A stretch of DNA of 64,000 nucleotides from contig NZ_QKTX01000004.1 in assembly GCF_003253485.1 (NCBI RefSeq), positions 186,001-250,000 of the forward strand, read 5' to 3'. The position numbers and the translations under genes were made by a program. The notes under the pieces are model-generated. The model saw nothing but the letters and a program-made list of their open reading frames with translations, did not search any database and had not been told where the DNA came from. Positions 36,101 to 43,801 of this stretch are shown here, piece by piece (positions within the stretch are counted from its first letter, which is position 1; each line of letters begins with the position of its first letter). The DNA is from Algoriphagus aquaeductus. Lineage in GTDB: Bacteria > Bacteroidota > Bacteroidia > Cytophagales > Cyclobacteriaceae.

Positions 36101-36372
36101 AGGGCGTTATGGGCCCAATGGAGGTTGCCGGAAGAGAATATCCCGGACAGGTTCCGATGACTCCCTACGAAGGCATGCTCAACGATACCGAAATAGCCGC
36201 CGTCTTGACCTATGTCAGGAATTCCTTTGGCAACCAAGCCTCACCTATTTCACCGGATCTGGTGAAAAAAGTAAGGGATGAGGTCAAAGACAAGGAAGGC
36301 TTCTGGAACCCGGCGGAACTGCTGAAGATGCATCCGATGGAACTGCTGAAGATGCATCCGATGGAGAAATAG
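33193..36372 (+). CDS. Large lipoprotein: SGNH-like, PVC-type sugar dehydrogenase propeller, HEAT and cytochrome c
   Basis: 1059 residues. Lipobox FLSLGC (Cys23). Residues about 35-260 form an SGNH/GDSL-like domain whose catalytic blocks are altered (LVGNNLG in place of GDS, [10 protein letters not shown] where a His is usual), so probably binding only. A PVC-type membrane-bound dehydrogenase propeller follows (370-720; [42 protein letters not shown]), then HEAT-like repeats (730-880) and cytochrome c with CGTCH at 932-936. It probably oxidises sugars and feeds electrons to a haem partner. The last residues carry a duplicated LLKMHPME, caused by a 24-bp tandem repeat. Confidence 0.85.
   Translation: [1059 protein letters not shown]
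36316..36363 (+). repeat. 24-bp perfect tandem duplication at the 3' end of the dehydrogenase gene
   Basis: Bases 36316-36339 and 36340-36363 are identical, giving a doubled eight-residue peptide ELLKMHPM directly before the stop codon. Confidence 0.95.
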
Positions 36373-36440
36373 TTGGAAGTCGGATGTCAGATGACCGATG
36401 TCCGATGAATGTTCGACGTTCGTTATTCGATATTCGTCTT
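36373..36440. repeat. Intergenic short-word repeat tract (GACCGATGTCCGATG type)
   Basis: Words GTCGGATGTCAGATG, GACCGATGTCCGATG and TTCGACGTTCGTTATTCGATATTCG follow the stop codon. Nothing coding. Confidence 0.6.
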
Positions 36441-36561
36441 TATTGAGTGATTGGTGGCATGGTTTTTTAGATCATTCCACCAATACTTGTTTAAGGAACC
36501 CATTATAAATTCAGATTTGAGGTTCCTATTTCGGTCGTATATCCAAAATCATAAATCGTAA

Positions 36562-37680
36562 ATGATGAAACCCCTTCTAATTCTAGCCATATTCTCCATA
36601 TCCTCGGTTTCATACGCTCAATCCAAAAACCTCCGTTTCGAAAAGCAGCAAATCGCTTACGAAAGCTATGAGTCTGTTGGGATCATGGATGTAGACAAGG
36701 ATGGGCATCTGGATTTGGTATCGGGAAGCTACTGGTACAAAGGTCCAAAATTCCTGGAGCGGCAGCTGATTGGTCAAGTGAAGCGATTTGGGGAATATTA
36801 TGAGGATTTTTCGACCATCCCAATGGATGTGAATGGGGACGGAAACATGGACTTCATCACTGGGGGCTGGTTTGAGGGGAAACTGATCTGGAAAGAAAAT
36901 CCCGGAAAAGCTTCAGAATGGAAAGAGCACCTCATCGCCGAAACAGGAAACATTGAGACTGTCCGTGCTTGGGATTTGGATGGAGATGGCACTCTGGAGA
37001 TCGTGCCCAATACCCCGAGAAAACCCTTAGCCTTTTACAAATGGGTCGGTCCAAACCAATTCGAAAAATACGAGGTCTTCGAAACCCAAGGCCATGGACT
37101 GGGTTTTGGTGATATCAATGGTGATGGTTGGGGGGATTTGGTCAGCAGCTATGGCTGGTATGAAGCACCCGCAGATTTGAGGTATGGGGAGTGGACTTTT
37201 CACCCGACCTTTGAACTCGGAGATGTGAGTGTTCCCATCATCGTGACTGACTTGAACGGGGACGGAATGAATGACCTGATCCTAGGAAATGGGCATAACT
37301 ACGGACTCTTTTGGATGGAGCAAAAGCGGGATGCAGAGGGGAAAATCAGCTTTGTCAAACACGACATCGATCCCTACCACGCCCAATACCACGTGATGGA
37401 ATGGATCGATCTGGACGGAGATGGACAAAACGAACTGATCACGGGCAAGCGCTACCGGGCACACAATGGAAAAGACCCGGGCGAATTGGATGATATCGGA
37501 TTGTACTATTTCAAATGGAACGGAAAGACTTTCTCCAAAAATGTAATCAGCTATGGCCCGTTTGGTGAGGGAAAAGGCACCGGGCTCTACTTTTCCACCG
37601 GAGACTTAAACCGCGATGGGAAAATAGACATCGCCGTGGCTGGGAAAGATGGCTTGGCGGTGTTTTATCAGAAGGATTGA
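36562..37680 (+). CDS. Secreted FG-GAP/VCBS repeat protein
   Basis: 372 residues with a Sec signal peptide (LLILAIFSISSVSYAQS). Repeated calcium-loop-like blocks such as DVDKDGHLDLVSGSYW, DVNGDGNMDFITGGW, DLDGDGTLEIV, DINGDGWGDLVSSYGW, DLNGDGMNDLILGN and DLNRDGKIDIAVAGKDG form an integrin-like beta-propeller. No catalytic motif is seen. It follows the large dehydrogenase lipoprotein on the same strand with 190 bp between, and may be a ligand-binding or structural partner of the sugar locus (inference). Confidence 0.82.
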   Translation: MMKPLLILAIFSISSVSYAQSKNLRFEKQQIAYESYESVGIMDVDKDGHLDLVSGSYWYKGPKFLERQLIGQVKRFGEYYEDFSTIPMDVNGDGNMDFITGGWFEGKLIWKENPGKASEWKEHLIAETGNIETVRAWDLDGDGTLEIVPNTPRKPLAFYKWVGPNQFEKYEVFETQGHGLGFGDINGDGWGDLVSSYGWYEAPADLRYGEWTFHPTFELGDVSVPIIVTDLNGDGMNDLILGNGHNYGLFWMEQKRDAEGKISFVKHDIDPYHAQYHVMEWIDLDGDGQNELITGKRYRAHNGKDPGELDDIGLYYFKWNGKTFSKNVISYGPFGEGKGTGLYFSTGDLNRDGKIDIAVAGKDGLAVFYQKD

Positions 37681-37687
37681 ATTGGAT

Positions 37688-37722
37688 AAAAGTAGAGTTG
37701 GGATTCTGGCTCTGCTTTTTAG
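37688..37722 (+). terminator. Terminator after the FG-GAP gene
   Basis: AAAAGTAGAG (37688-37697) pairs with CTCTGCTTTT (37710-37719; one G-T pair), followed by T residues. Confidence 0.75.
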
Positions 37723-37740
37723 ATAGGGCGAGACCCTGCC

Positions 37741-38955
37741 CTAAAGTTCCATCGTGATAAACTCAAATGCGGGAATGAGTTCCACTGTCTTACCACTTTC
37801 TTCAAATCGATCTCGCTGATTAGCCGTTACGATCCAACCTATTTCCAAATTGAAAAAATCAAGGGCTTGTAACAATCCTTTGTATTCTCTCGAAAAATTT
37901 TCATCAGAAATCTGGTAACACACCTGAATGGCATGAGTTATTTTCCCTTTTTCGGAAACCACAAAATCGCATTCCCCTTTCTCAATGAAGTAATGAATAG
38001 AATTATACTTACGACGAAGGTGTAGATAGATTAAGTTTTCCAACTTCCTTCCATTGTTTTCAGAAAATGAAGTTGAAACAGCTGTAGCTAATCCCAAATC
38101 AAGAGCGTACACTTTTTTGGGATTGCGATTTTGAGCTTTGAGCGAATAGCTGAATTGAGGCACAAAATCCATCAGGTAAGAATTTTGGAAATAGGAGAAA
38201 AAATCCAAAATCGTCACTGCCGATTTGATCCCAAACATCCCGACCAACTTATTGGCAGAGGTTGGCACTCCCAGATTACTCAGCAAATATAAAGCAAGCT
38301 GTTTGAGTGAAGCTATATCCCTTATCCCATGGCGAACAGCAATATCCTTTACCAAGATATCATCCAACAAAGCAGCAATGATTAACTCATTTTTACTTTT
38401 CACAAACTCTGGAATGCCTCCAATTTTTAAATATGCTTCAAGAGATTCGTAAGAAACAGCACTGCTGGTGAAAGAGATAAACTCCTGATATGAAAATGGA
38501 AACAACTCCATAGACAGATGCCTTCCTGTCAAATGAGTGCCCAATTCCCCACTGAGCAATGAGGCATTAGAACCCGTGACGAATACAAAAAAGCCTTCAC
38601 GCAAGAGCTGATTTACGAAAATCTCCCACTTTTCTATCAACTGAACTTCATCAAAAAAAATAACCTGAACAGCCCTTTGTTTGATTTCCGAATAAAGCCG
38701 GGGAAAATCTGACGGCTCAAACGCTATCAATCGTATATCCTCAAAATTCAGGTAAATGGCATTTTGATTCTTCTGGTTCATCAGCTGAAGCAATAATGTG
38801 CTCTTGCCACATCTTCTGAGTCCAGTAATGATGGTAGCAAAACTCTCCACGATAGGAATCTTGGAGAGAGATTCCCTAATAAGACCTTGATCTTTCCCTT
38901 GGAAATATTCTTGTTGAGAATCTATTACGAGAGCGATTTCTTCTTGTCTTAACAT
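37741..38955 (-). CDS. AAA ATPase with DUF4143 domain (second copy)
   Basis: 404 residues. Walker A ITGLRRCGKSTLLLQL, Walker B VIFFDEVQLIEKW, sensor FVTGSNASLLSGEL, and a DUF4143 C-terminal half with an EKGECDFVVSEKGKITHAIQVCYQI nuclease-like core. Only distantly related to the copy at 15878-17197 and of a different subfamily. Role unknown. A perfect palindrome overlaps its -7 box. Confidence 0.85.
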   Translation of the reverse strand: MLRQEEIALVIDSQQEYFQGKDQGLIRESLSKIPIVESFATIITGLRRCGKSTLLLQLMNQKNQNAIYLNFEDIRLIAFEPSDFPRLYSEIKQRAVQVIFFDEVQLIEKWEIFVNQLLREGFFVFVTGSNASLLSGELGTHLTGRHLSMELFPFSYQEFISFTSSAVSYESLEAYLKIGGIPEFVKSKNELIIAALLDDILVKDIAVRHGIRDIASLKQLALYLLSNLGVPTSANKLVGMFGIKSAVTILDFFSYFQNSYLMDFVPQFSYSLKAQNRNPKKVYALDLGLATAVSTSFSENNGRKLENLIYLHLRRKYNSIHYFIEKGECDFVVSEKGKITHAIQVCYQISDENFSREYKGLLQALDFFNLEIGWIVTANQRDRFEESGKTVELIPAFEFITMEL

Positions 38956-38971
38956 TTCCTTTTTCCAATAT

Positions 38972-38990
38972 CTTACATTACAAATGTAAG
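38972..38990 (-). promoter_or_regulatory. Promoter palindrome of the second DUF4143 gene
   Basis: CTTACATTACAAATGTAAG is a perfect 8-bp inverted repeat with a 3-bp centre. On the minus strand it contains TACATTTG (38981-38988), an exact TAnnTTTG -7 box, 26 bp before the start codon. A repressor bound here would block the promoter. Confidence 0.6.
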
Positions 38991-39169
38991 ACTTTTTATA
39001 TTATTAATAAAAAACCTCTTCCATTACCAATAAAAGACTTTACTAAAACTCTTTTTCCCATTTCAGGGATAGGATGAGAATTTACTTTCAGAAATATTTT
39101 TTTTCAATACTTATTTATTGTTTTTCAATAAATTTTTACTGACTTTTGAAAAGTCAAATCCATACCACT

Positions 39170-39733
39170 ATGAACTCAATCAAAACTCAATGGAAAGAAA
39201 AGTGGGTGAACCAGCCTTCTTTGATGCTCATCACCGTAGTCATCTGGTCCATCTTTATCGGGCTGTGCATTCAGGCAGGAGCCTTGCTTTTCACCTTTGC
39301 CTACAGTCTGTTTAATCCCATCGTTTCCCAAAATCTCTATGAGGGGCTCAATCTTTCGGCTTTGCGTGAGCAAAATATCTGGTATTACGGGGGAGTACTT
39401 TCCATCGTCCTCTTTATCGCAGGCCAAAAAGCTTACTTGTTTTTCCTGATGATTAGGATTTTTCTGAAGATCAATCTGATCCAGCCTTTCAGCCGTGAAG
39501 TGTCTAAGTTGATCTCCTCGATCAGCTACGTGGCCCTTGAGATCGGGGCGGGGATCATTATTGCCTCAGGTATATTCAAATGGATGCAGGTACGAGGCTA
39601 TGAATTGGATCGAGTCCCGCAAATATTGGGTGGTGGCTTTGAGTTTTTGCTGATGGCTGCCTTACTGATTGCCATCGGGATGGTCTTCAAGCGAGGCGTG
39701 GAGATTCAGGAAGAAAATGAATTGACTGTCTAA
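39170..39733 (+). CDS. DUF2975 membrane protein (first of three)
   Basis: About 187 residues with four hydrophobic segments; first of a set of three. The ATG at 39170 was chosen over the upstream in-frame TTG at 39146. The MLITVVIWSIFIGLCIQAGALLFTFAYSL segment and the tail KRGVEIQEENELTV are shared with the next gene. DUF2975 proteins are usually encoded beside a small Xre-type regulator, as here (41070). Inner membrane; function unknown. Confidence 0.82.
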   Translation: MNSIKTQWKEKWVNQPSLMLITVVIWSIFIGLCIQAGALLFTFAYSLFNPIVSQNLYEGLNLSALREQNIWYYGGVLSIVLFIAGQKAYLFFLMIRIFLKINLIQPFSREVSKLISSISYVALEIGAGIIIASGIFKWMQVRGYELDRVPQILGGGFEFLLMAALLIAIGMVFKRGVEIQEENELTV

Positions 39734-39745
39734 GCTTACTCCACC

Positions 39746-40282
39746 ATGTCACCGAAAACCGACCTCGTCATCAAGTTTCTCCATGTGATCTCCTGGATCA
39801 TTTTCATCGCGCTGTGCTATCAGACAGGCGCCTTGATGTTCAACTATGCCTTCATGCAATTCCGGGTTTTTCCCCCGGAAAATCAATACCTCATTTTGGA
39901 TCTCACCGAACTCTTTACCCAAAGTGAACTTTATTTTGGTTTGCTTTTCGGCTTGGCGATTGGAGTAAATGGATTAAAGGCTTATACCTTTTATCTGATC
40001 ACCCTGATTTTCCAATACCTGAATATTCACAAGCCCTTTAGCCATGAAATGTCCCGTCTGATTTCCAAGATCAGCTATTACATTTTTGCGGTGGGCATCT
40101 TGGGCGTAGTCGCTCAGGGAGTCACTGATGAACTGGCCAAACAGGGCTTTCGGGTTGCCAAGGCCTATGTTCATTGGGACGATTATTCAGCCTTTCTGAT
40201 GATGGCTGCGGTAGTATTCGTGATCGCCCAGATTTTCAAAAAAGGGCTGGAACTGCAGGATGAAAGTGAATTGACTGTCTAA
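39746..40282 (+). CDS. DUF2975 membrane protein (second of three)
   Basis: 178 residues, four membrane segments, clearly paralogous to the previous gene (HVISWIIFIALCYQTGALMFNYAF; tail KKGLELQDESELTV). Only 12 bp separate the two genes, so they form an operon that seems to have grown by tandem duplication. Confidence 0.82.
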   Translation: MSPKTDLVIKFLHVISWIIFIALCYQTGALMFNYAFMQFRVFPPENQYLILDLTELFTQSELYFGLLFGLAIGVNGLKAYTFYLITLIFQYLNIHKPFSHEMSRLISKISYYIFAVGILGVVAQGVTDELAKQGFRVAKAYVHWDDYSAFLMMAAVVFVIAQIFKKGLELQDESELTV

Positions 40283-40310
40283 GGCTTACTAAATCGAAAG
40301 ATAAATTCTT

Positions 40311-41066
40311 ATGAAAATAACTAAATTATTACTCTGGTTTTCTTACATCAGTTTTGCAGGAAGTCTCTGTATAATCTTATTTCTTGGTAATTTCTTCCTA
40401 GAAAGAGATTTCAATAATCAAGAAGGCGAAAAAGAAAGTTTGGCAGGAGTAGTTTCTAAGAGTATAACCTCAAAATTTGAGCTACCTATGAACTTAAACG
40501 TGGAGTACTATTTCCGCATCAAAAACGGAAAGCTTTTGGTGGATAGCTATTTCTTGAAAATTCAAAAGAAATTCCTAACCAATGTAGCCCAAGTTCAAAA
40601 TGTAAAAAAGAGTGAGGATTACCCAATGCCTCTGCAAGAGAACCTTTACACAATGCCTGACACAGATACCTATTTGTACATTCCAATTCCTTATTCAAGT
40701 ATCAAGGCGGCGATTATAATTTTTAAATTTTACTTCTTTTTGGCCTCAATATTTTTATTAGCTGCAATTTTTCTAACCATCAGATTCCTACAGAACTGTG
40801 AAAAAGGACATTTCTTTATTCAAAGCAACATCACATTTATCCGAGTGATTTCTTATCTCGGAATTGGATACAGTTTAATGGACTATGGAATCCAATGGAT
40901 CACATTCAAAATATTAAACAATAGCTTTAGTGAATTCCCATTAAATATAAATTCCGCATTGGATTTTAACTGGGCTTACGTCATCGCTTCACTTTTTTTG
41001 CTGTTAATCATCCAGGCCTTTTCTGAAGGAATAAAACTAAAAGAGGAACAATCCCTAACCATCTAA
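40311..41066 (+). CDS. DUF2975 membrane protein (third, longer)
   Basis: 251 residues. Its C-terminal half matches the other two (tail GIKLKEEQSLTI, membrane segments from about residue 140), but it has a longer loop (about 35-130) after the first segment and AT-richer codons. It is followed after 3 bp by the HTH gene, so all four genes are one unit. Confidence 0.72.
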   Translation: MKITKLLLWFSYISFAGSLCIILFLGNFFLERDFNNQEGEKESLAGVVSKSITSKFELPMNLNVEYYFRIKNGKLLVDSYFLKIQKKFLTNVAQVQNVKKSEDYPMPLQENLYTMPDTDTYLYIPIPYSSIKAAIIIFKFYFFLASIFLLAAIFLTIRFLQNCEKGHFFIQSNITFIRVISYLGIGYSLMDYGIQWITFKILNNSFSEFPLNINSALDFNWAYVIASLFLLLIIQAFSEGIKLKEEQSLTI

Positions 41067-41069
41067 GCC

Positions 41070-41276
41070 ATGGCAATTATCGTGAATCTAGACGTGATGA
41101 TGGCCAAACGGAAAATGTCCCTCAATGAGCTTTCGGAAAAGGTGGACATCACGCTCTCTAACTTATCGATCCTGAAAACCGGCAAGGCCAAAGCCATCCG
41201 CTTCAGCACACTGGAGTCCATTTGCAAGGCGCTGGACTGTCAGCCGGGAGATATTTTGGAGTTTCGAGAGGAGTAA
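41070..41276 (+). CDS. Xre-family HTH regulator, YozG-like
   Basis: 68 residues, essentially only a DNA-binding domain: MSLNELSEKVDITLSNLSILKTGKAKAIRFSTLESICKALDCQPGDILEF. This short Cro/CI-type protein is the standard partner of DUF2975 membrane proteins and probably controls the operon. Its activity may be tied to the membrane proteins (inference). It lies 3 bp after the third DUF2975 gene. Confidence 0.88.
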   Translation: MAIIVNLDVMMAKRKMSLNELSEKVDITLSNLSILKTGKAKAIRFSTLESICKALDCQPGDILEFREE

Positions 41277-41438
41277 TGGAGAGTAGCAAGTATCTGGTAT
41301 CAAGTATCAAGATTAGAGACAAGAAACGAGAGACAAGAAGCTAGACTCAAACAGATCGAATTTCGAAATTTATCATTCGATGTTCAAAATTTATAAATTT
41401 CGAAGGTCGAACACTGAATTTCGAATGTCGAATATCGA
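41277..41438. repeat. Intergenic short-word repeat tract (TCGAATGTCGAATATCGAATG type)
   Basis: Words AAGTATCTGGTATCAAGTATCAAG, AGAGACAAGAAACGAGAGACAAG, and many TTCGAA/ATGTCGAA words lie directly before the YdeI-like gene. Confidence 0.55.
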
Positions 41439-42083
41439 ATGATGAAGATCCCTATGCATCAGCCCAACCCCCAAGTCGACCAATTTCTCCTCGAAGGGTG
41501 CATGCGCTGCCCAAAAGGAGCAACGCCCGCCTGTAAAGTTCATCGTTGGACTGACATTCTCGAATTTCTGCGGCAACTATTACTGGAAACCGAACTGACG
41601 GAAGAGCGGAAATGGGGAGTACCAACCTACACGCTGAATGGAAAAAATGTAATCATGCTGGGTGTGTTTAATGATTCCTGTGTCATGAGTTTCCTGAAGG
41701 GAAGTTTGATGCAGGATCCAAAGGGAATTTTAGACTTGCCAGGCCCTAATTCCCACGAGGGAAGGATCATCCGATTTACGGAATTGGATCAGGCAGAAAA
41801 ACTGGAAAAAGAACTCAAAGCCTATATCTCCCAAGCCATCGAAATCGAGAAGTCCGGAAAAAAACTCGAAAAACCGGAGCCATCTACCCAGGAAATCCCC
41901 GAGGAACTCATTCAGAAATTTGAAGAACACGAAGGCTTGGAAAAGGCTTTTTTTGCACTTACTCCCGGACGTCAACGGGGCTACTTGATCCACTTCACTG
42001 GAGCCAAGCAATCCGCTACAAGATTAAGTCGCATCGAAAAATGTATCCCGAAGATTTTTGAAGGAAAAGGGATGATGGATTAA
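41439..42083 (+). CDS. YdeI/OmdA family protein with DUF1801 domain
   Basis: 214 residues. The N-terminal part (WTDILEFLRQLLLETELTEERKWGVPTYTLNGKNVIMLGVFNDSCVMSFLKGSLM) is the DUF1801 fold; the C-terminal ALTPGRQRGYLIHFTGAKQSATRLSRIEKCIPKIFEGKGM is the YdeI/OmdA signature. The family is implicated in polymyxin resistance in Salmonella and in some stress responses; a specific role here is not known. The start could be 41439 or 41442 (M1/M2). Single gene. Confidence 0.82.
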   Translation: MMKIPMHQPNPQVDQFLLEGCMRCPKGATPACKVHRWTDILEFLRQLLLETELTEERKWGVPTYTLNGKNVIMLGVFNDSCVMSFLKGSLMQDPKGILDLPGPNSHEGRIIRFTELDQAEKLEKELKAYISQAIEIEKSGKKLEKPEPSTQEIPEELIQKFEEHEGLEKAFFALTPGRQRGYLIHFTGAKQSATRLSRIEKCIPKIFEGKGMMD

Positions 42084-42256
42084 TACCACAAAGAGCTCCA
42101 AGGATTACTGAGAGGACACAAAGAAAAAGTGATCAGTTGGCACTTGCAGTTTTCAGTTCTGGCAATGAGACCGTTTTAATCTTTCTGAACCTTTTGCGAG
42201 ACGGTAAGTCCTCCTTTGAGCCCTCTCATCTACCCTTTGTGGTCTTGGCGGTTAAA
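42084..42256. repeat. MITE-like element related to 7253-7476
   Basis: Begins ACCACAAAG and ends CTTTGTGGTCTTGGCGGT, so ends are inverted repeats. It shares the word AAAGTGATCAGTT with the element at 7253-7476. It fills the gap between two convergent genes. Confidence 0.5.
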
Positions 42257-43766
42257 CCTCAATCACAAATCGCACATACCTCGTCATCGGATGCACTCCA
42301 TTGTCTTTGACCTCAGCAATCACATGCAGCTGACCGATAGCCTTGGCATCCAAACCCACCTCCACTTGATTCCCATTGGCGCTTAGTTCAACTTCCCCGG
42401 TATAGGTTCCTACTTCTTTATAAATCCAAAACTTTGTCTCTACCTGATCTCCGTCCGGATCGGAGGTCTGAACCTCCAAGCTCAGTTTTTTTCCGAGTTT
42501 GGCAGAAAGTCGGGTTCCGCCCACTGCCTTCACCACCGGAGGATGATTGGCATCGGCATAGTCCATCACACACCAATCTGCCCGTGCGGCAAAGTCCTGC
42601 TGAATCGCCTCAATCCAGCGAATTTGGGGATAAGTCGCATCAAGGGTGTCGGTAAACGGATTGTAATCCAGTACAGCTTTACCATCTTCCCAACGATTGG
42701 GTTGCTCGGCAGACTGGACCAATCGACCTCCCCAACCACCCCATTGCGGCTGATTGAGATTATCCAGACCAACATCGATCAGGTGCAAGTAAGCCGGAGA
42801 ATCGCCTTCCGAGATAAAGTCATACACCCCAAAGGTTCCCCATTGAGCATTGACCAACTTGGTGGGATCGCCGTGGATATGCTCGTCATCCCCTGCCTGC
42901 ACCTGACCATCCCCGTAGCTGTAGTATTGCTTAAGCAGGGGACCGTGGTTATTGATGATTTCATCTCCCATAAACTTCCCTTCGAAAAGGTACTGTTGGG
43001 ATTCAGGCACTGCTCTCTTCCAAGGATAGGCAAAGCACCAAAACTGACTGGCATTGTAGTAAATCTTCAAATCCGGCCAGTTGGGAGCGATGTTCTTCCG
43101 ATAGGTCGCATCTTGGTCAAGAATCGCATAAATGATGGCCTTATCGATCACCTTTTTGTAAATGCTTTCCCACTCTGCTGTGCCTTTGTACTGATCTTCG
43201 ATGGACTTCAATGCACGGGCGATGGTGTTGGTTCCACCCCAAACCTGGAGATAAATCGGCTCCATATCCTCATCCAGCAACTTGGCTTTGATAAAGTCTG
43301 AACCTTCCGTATCCACTTCCATTTCTCCCTCGAAGTCAATATTTCCTACTCTTACCACAGACCTCAGATAAACCGCTGTAGGAAAACCCTCTGCATGCTG
43401 ACTCAGCTTGGGATAGACTACCTCATAAGCATCGAGAAGGGGATTCATCCACTCTACTCCCGGCCAGCGCAAGTCCGTCTTGGCCCCGTACATGGTTTTA
43501 GTCATTTCCATCTCCGAGGTAAAAAGCGTCCCCTTTCCATCCCCCTTGTAATGCCACATCGAAGAAGAATAGATCAAGCCTTCAATTCGGAATTCATTCG
43601 CATAAAGCAGCATCCGAATAAAAGAATCCACATCATCAATCTCCCCGTCGGTGGTGACGATGGTTCGGGGCTTTTTCACTTCAGGAGTAGCTTCCTCCAC
43701 CGATTCGATCTTGGATTGGCAGGAGAAAAAGGAAAACAGCAAAGTGATCAGGAAAAGGTAGCGCAT
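42252..43766 (-). CDS. DUF1593 lipoprotein (nucleoside-hydrolase-like fold)
   Basis: 504 residues, lipobox LFSFFSC (Cys17). The domain starts TTDGEIDDVDSFIRMLLYANEFRIEGLIYS, which resembles the DxDxDD calcium site of nucleoside hydrolases, and continues with LYLQVWGGTNTIARAL-type strands. A C-terminal beta-sandwich (about 410-504, PPVVKAVGGTRLSAKLGKKLSLEVQTSDPDGD) is immunoglobulin-like. In DUF1593 relatives a sugar-binding or glycosidic role is proposed. Predicted periplasmic or outer membrane. Stands alone. Confidence 0.82.
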   Translation of the reverse strand: MRYLFLITLLFSFFSCQSKIESVEEATPEVKKPRTIVTTDGEIDDVDSFIRMLLYANEFRIEGLIYSSSMWHYKGDGKGTLFTSEMEMTKTMYGAKTDLRWPGVEWMNPLLDAYEVVYPKLSQHAEGFPTAVYLRSVVRVGNIDFEGEMEVDTEGSDFIKAKLLDEDMEPIYLQVWGGTNTIARALKSIEDQYKGTAEWESIYKKVIDKAIIYAILDQDATYRKNIAPNWPDLKIYYNASQFWCFAYPWKRAVPESQQYLFEGKFMGDEIINNHGPLLKQYYSYGDGQVQAGDDEHIHGDPTKLVNAQWGTFGVYDFISEGDSPAYLHLIDVGLDNLNQPQWGGWGGRLVQSAEQPNRWEDGKAVLDYNPFTDTLDATYPQIRWIEAIQQDFAARADWCVMDYADANHPPVVKAVGGTRLSAKLGKKLSLEVQTSDPDGDQVETKFWIYKEVGTYTGEVELSANGNQVEVGLDAKAIGQLHVIAEVKDNGVHPMTRYVRFVIEV

Positions 43767-43801
43767 GGGTTAAGGGGTTTGAGAAAGGGAAAATAGGGAA
43801 A

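Noticed and set aside
34303..36237. Minus-strand frames of 105-239 codons opposite the large dehydrogenase lipoprotein
   Set aside because: Antisense to conserved propeller and cytochrome motifs, no recognisable domain.
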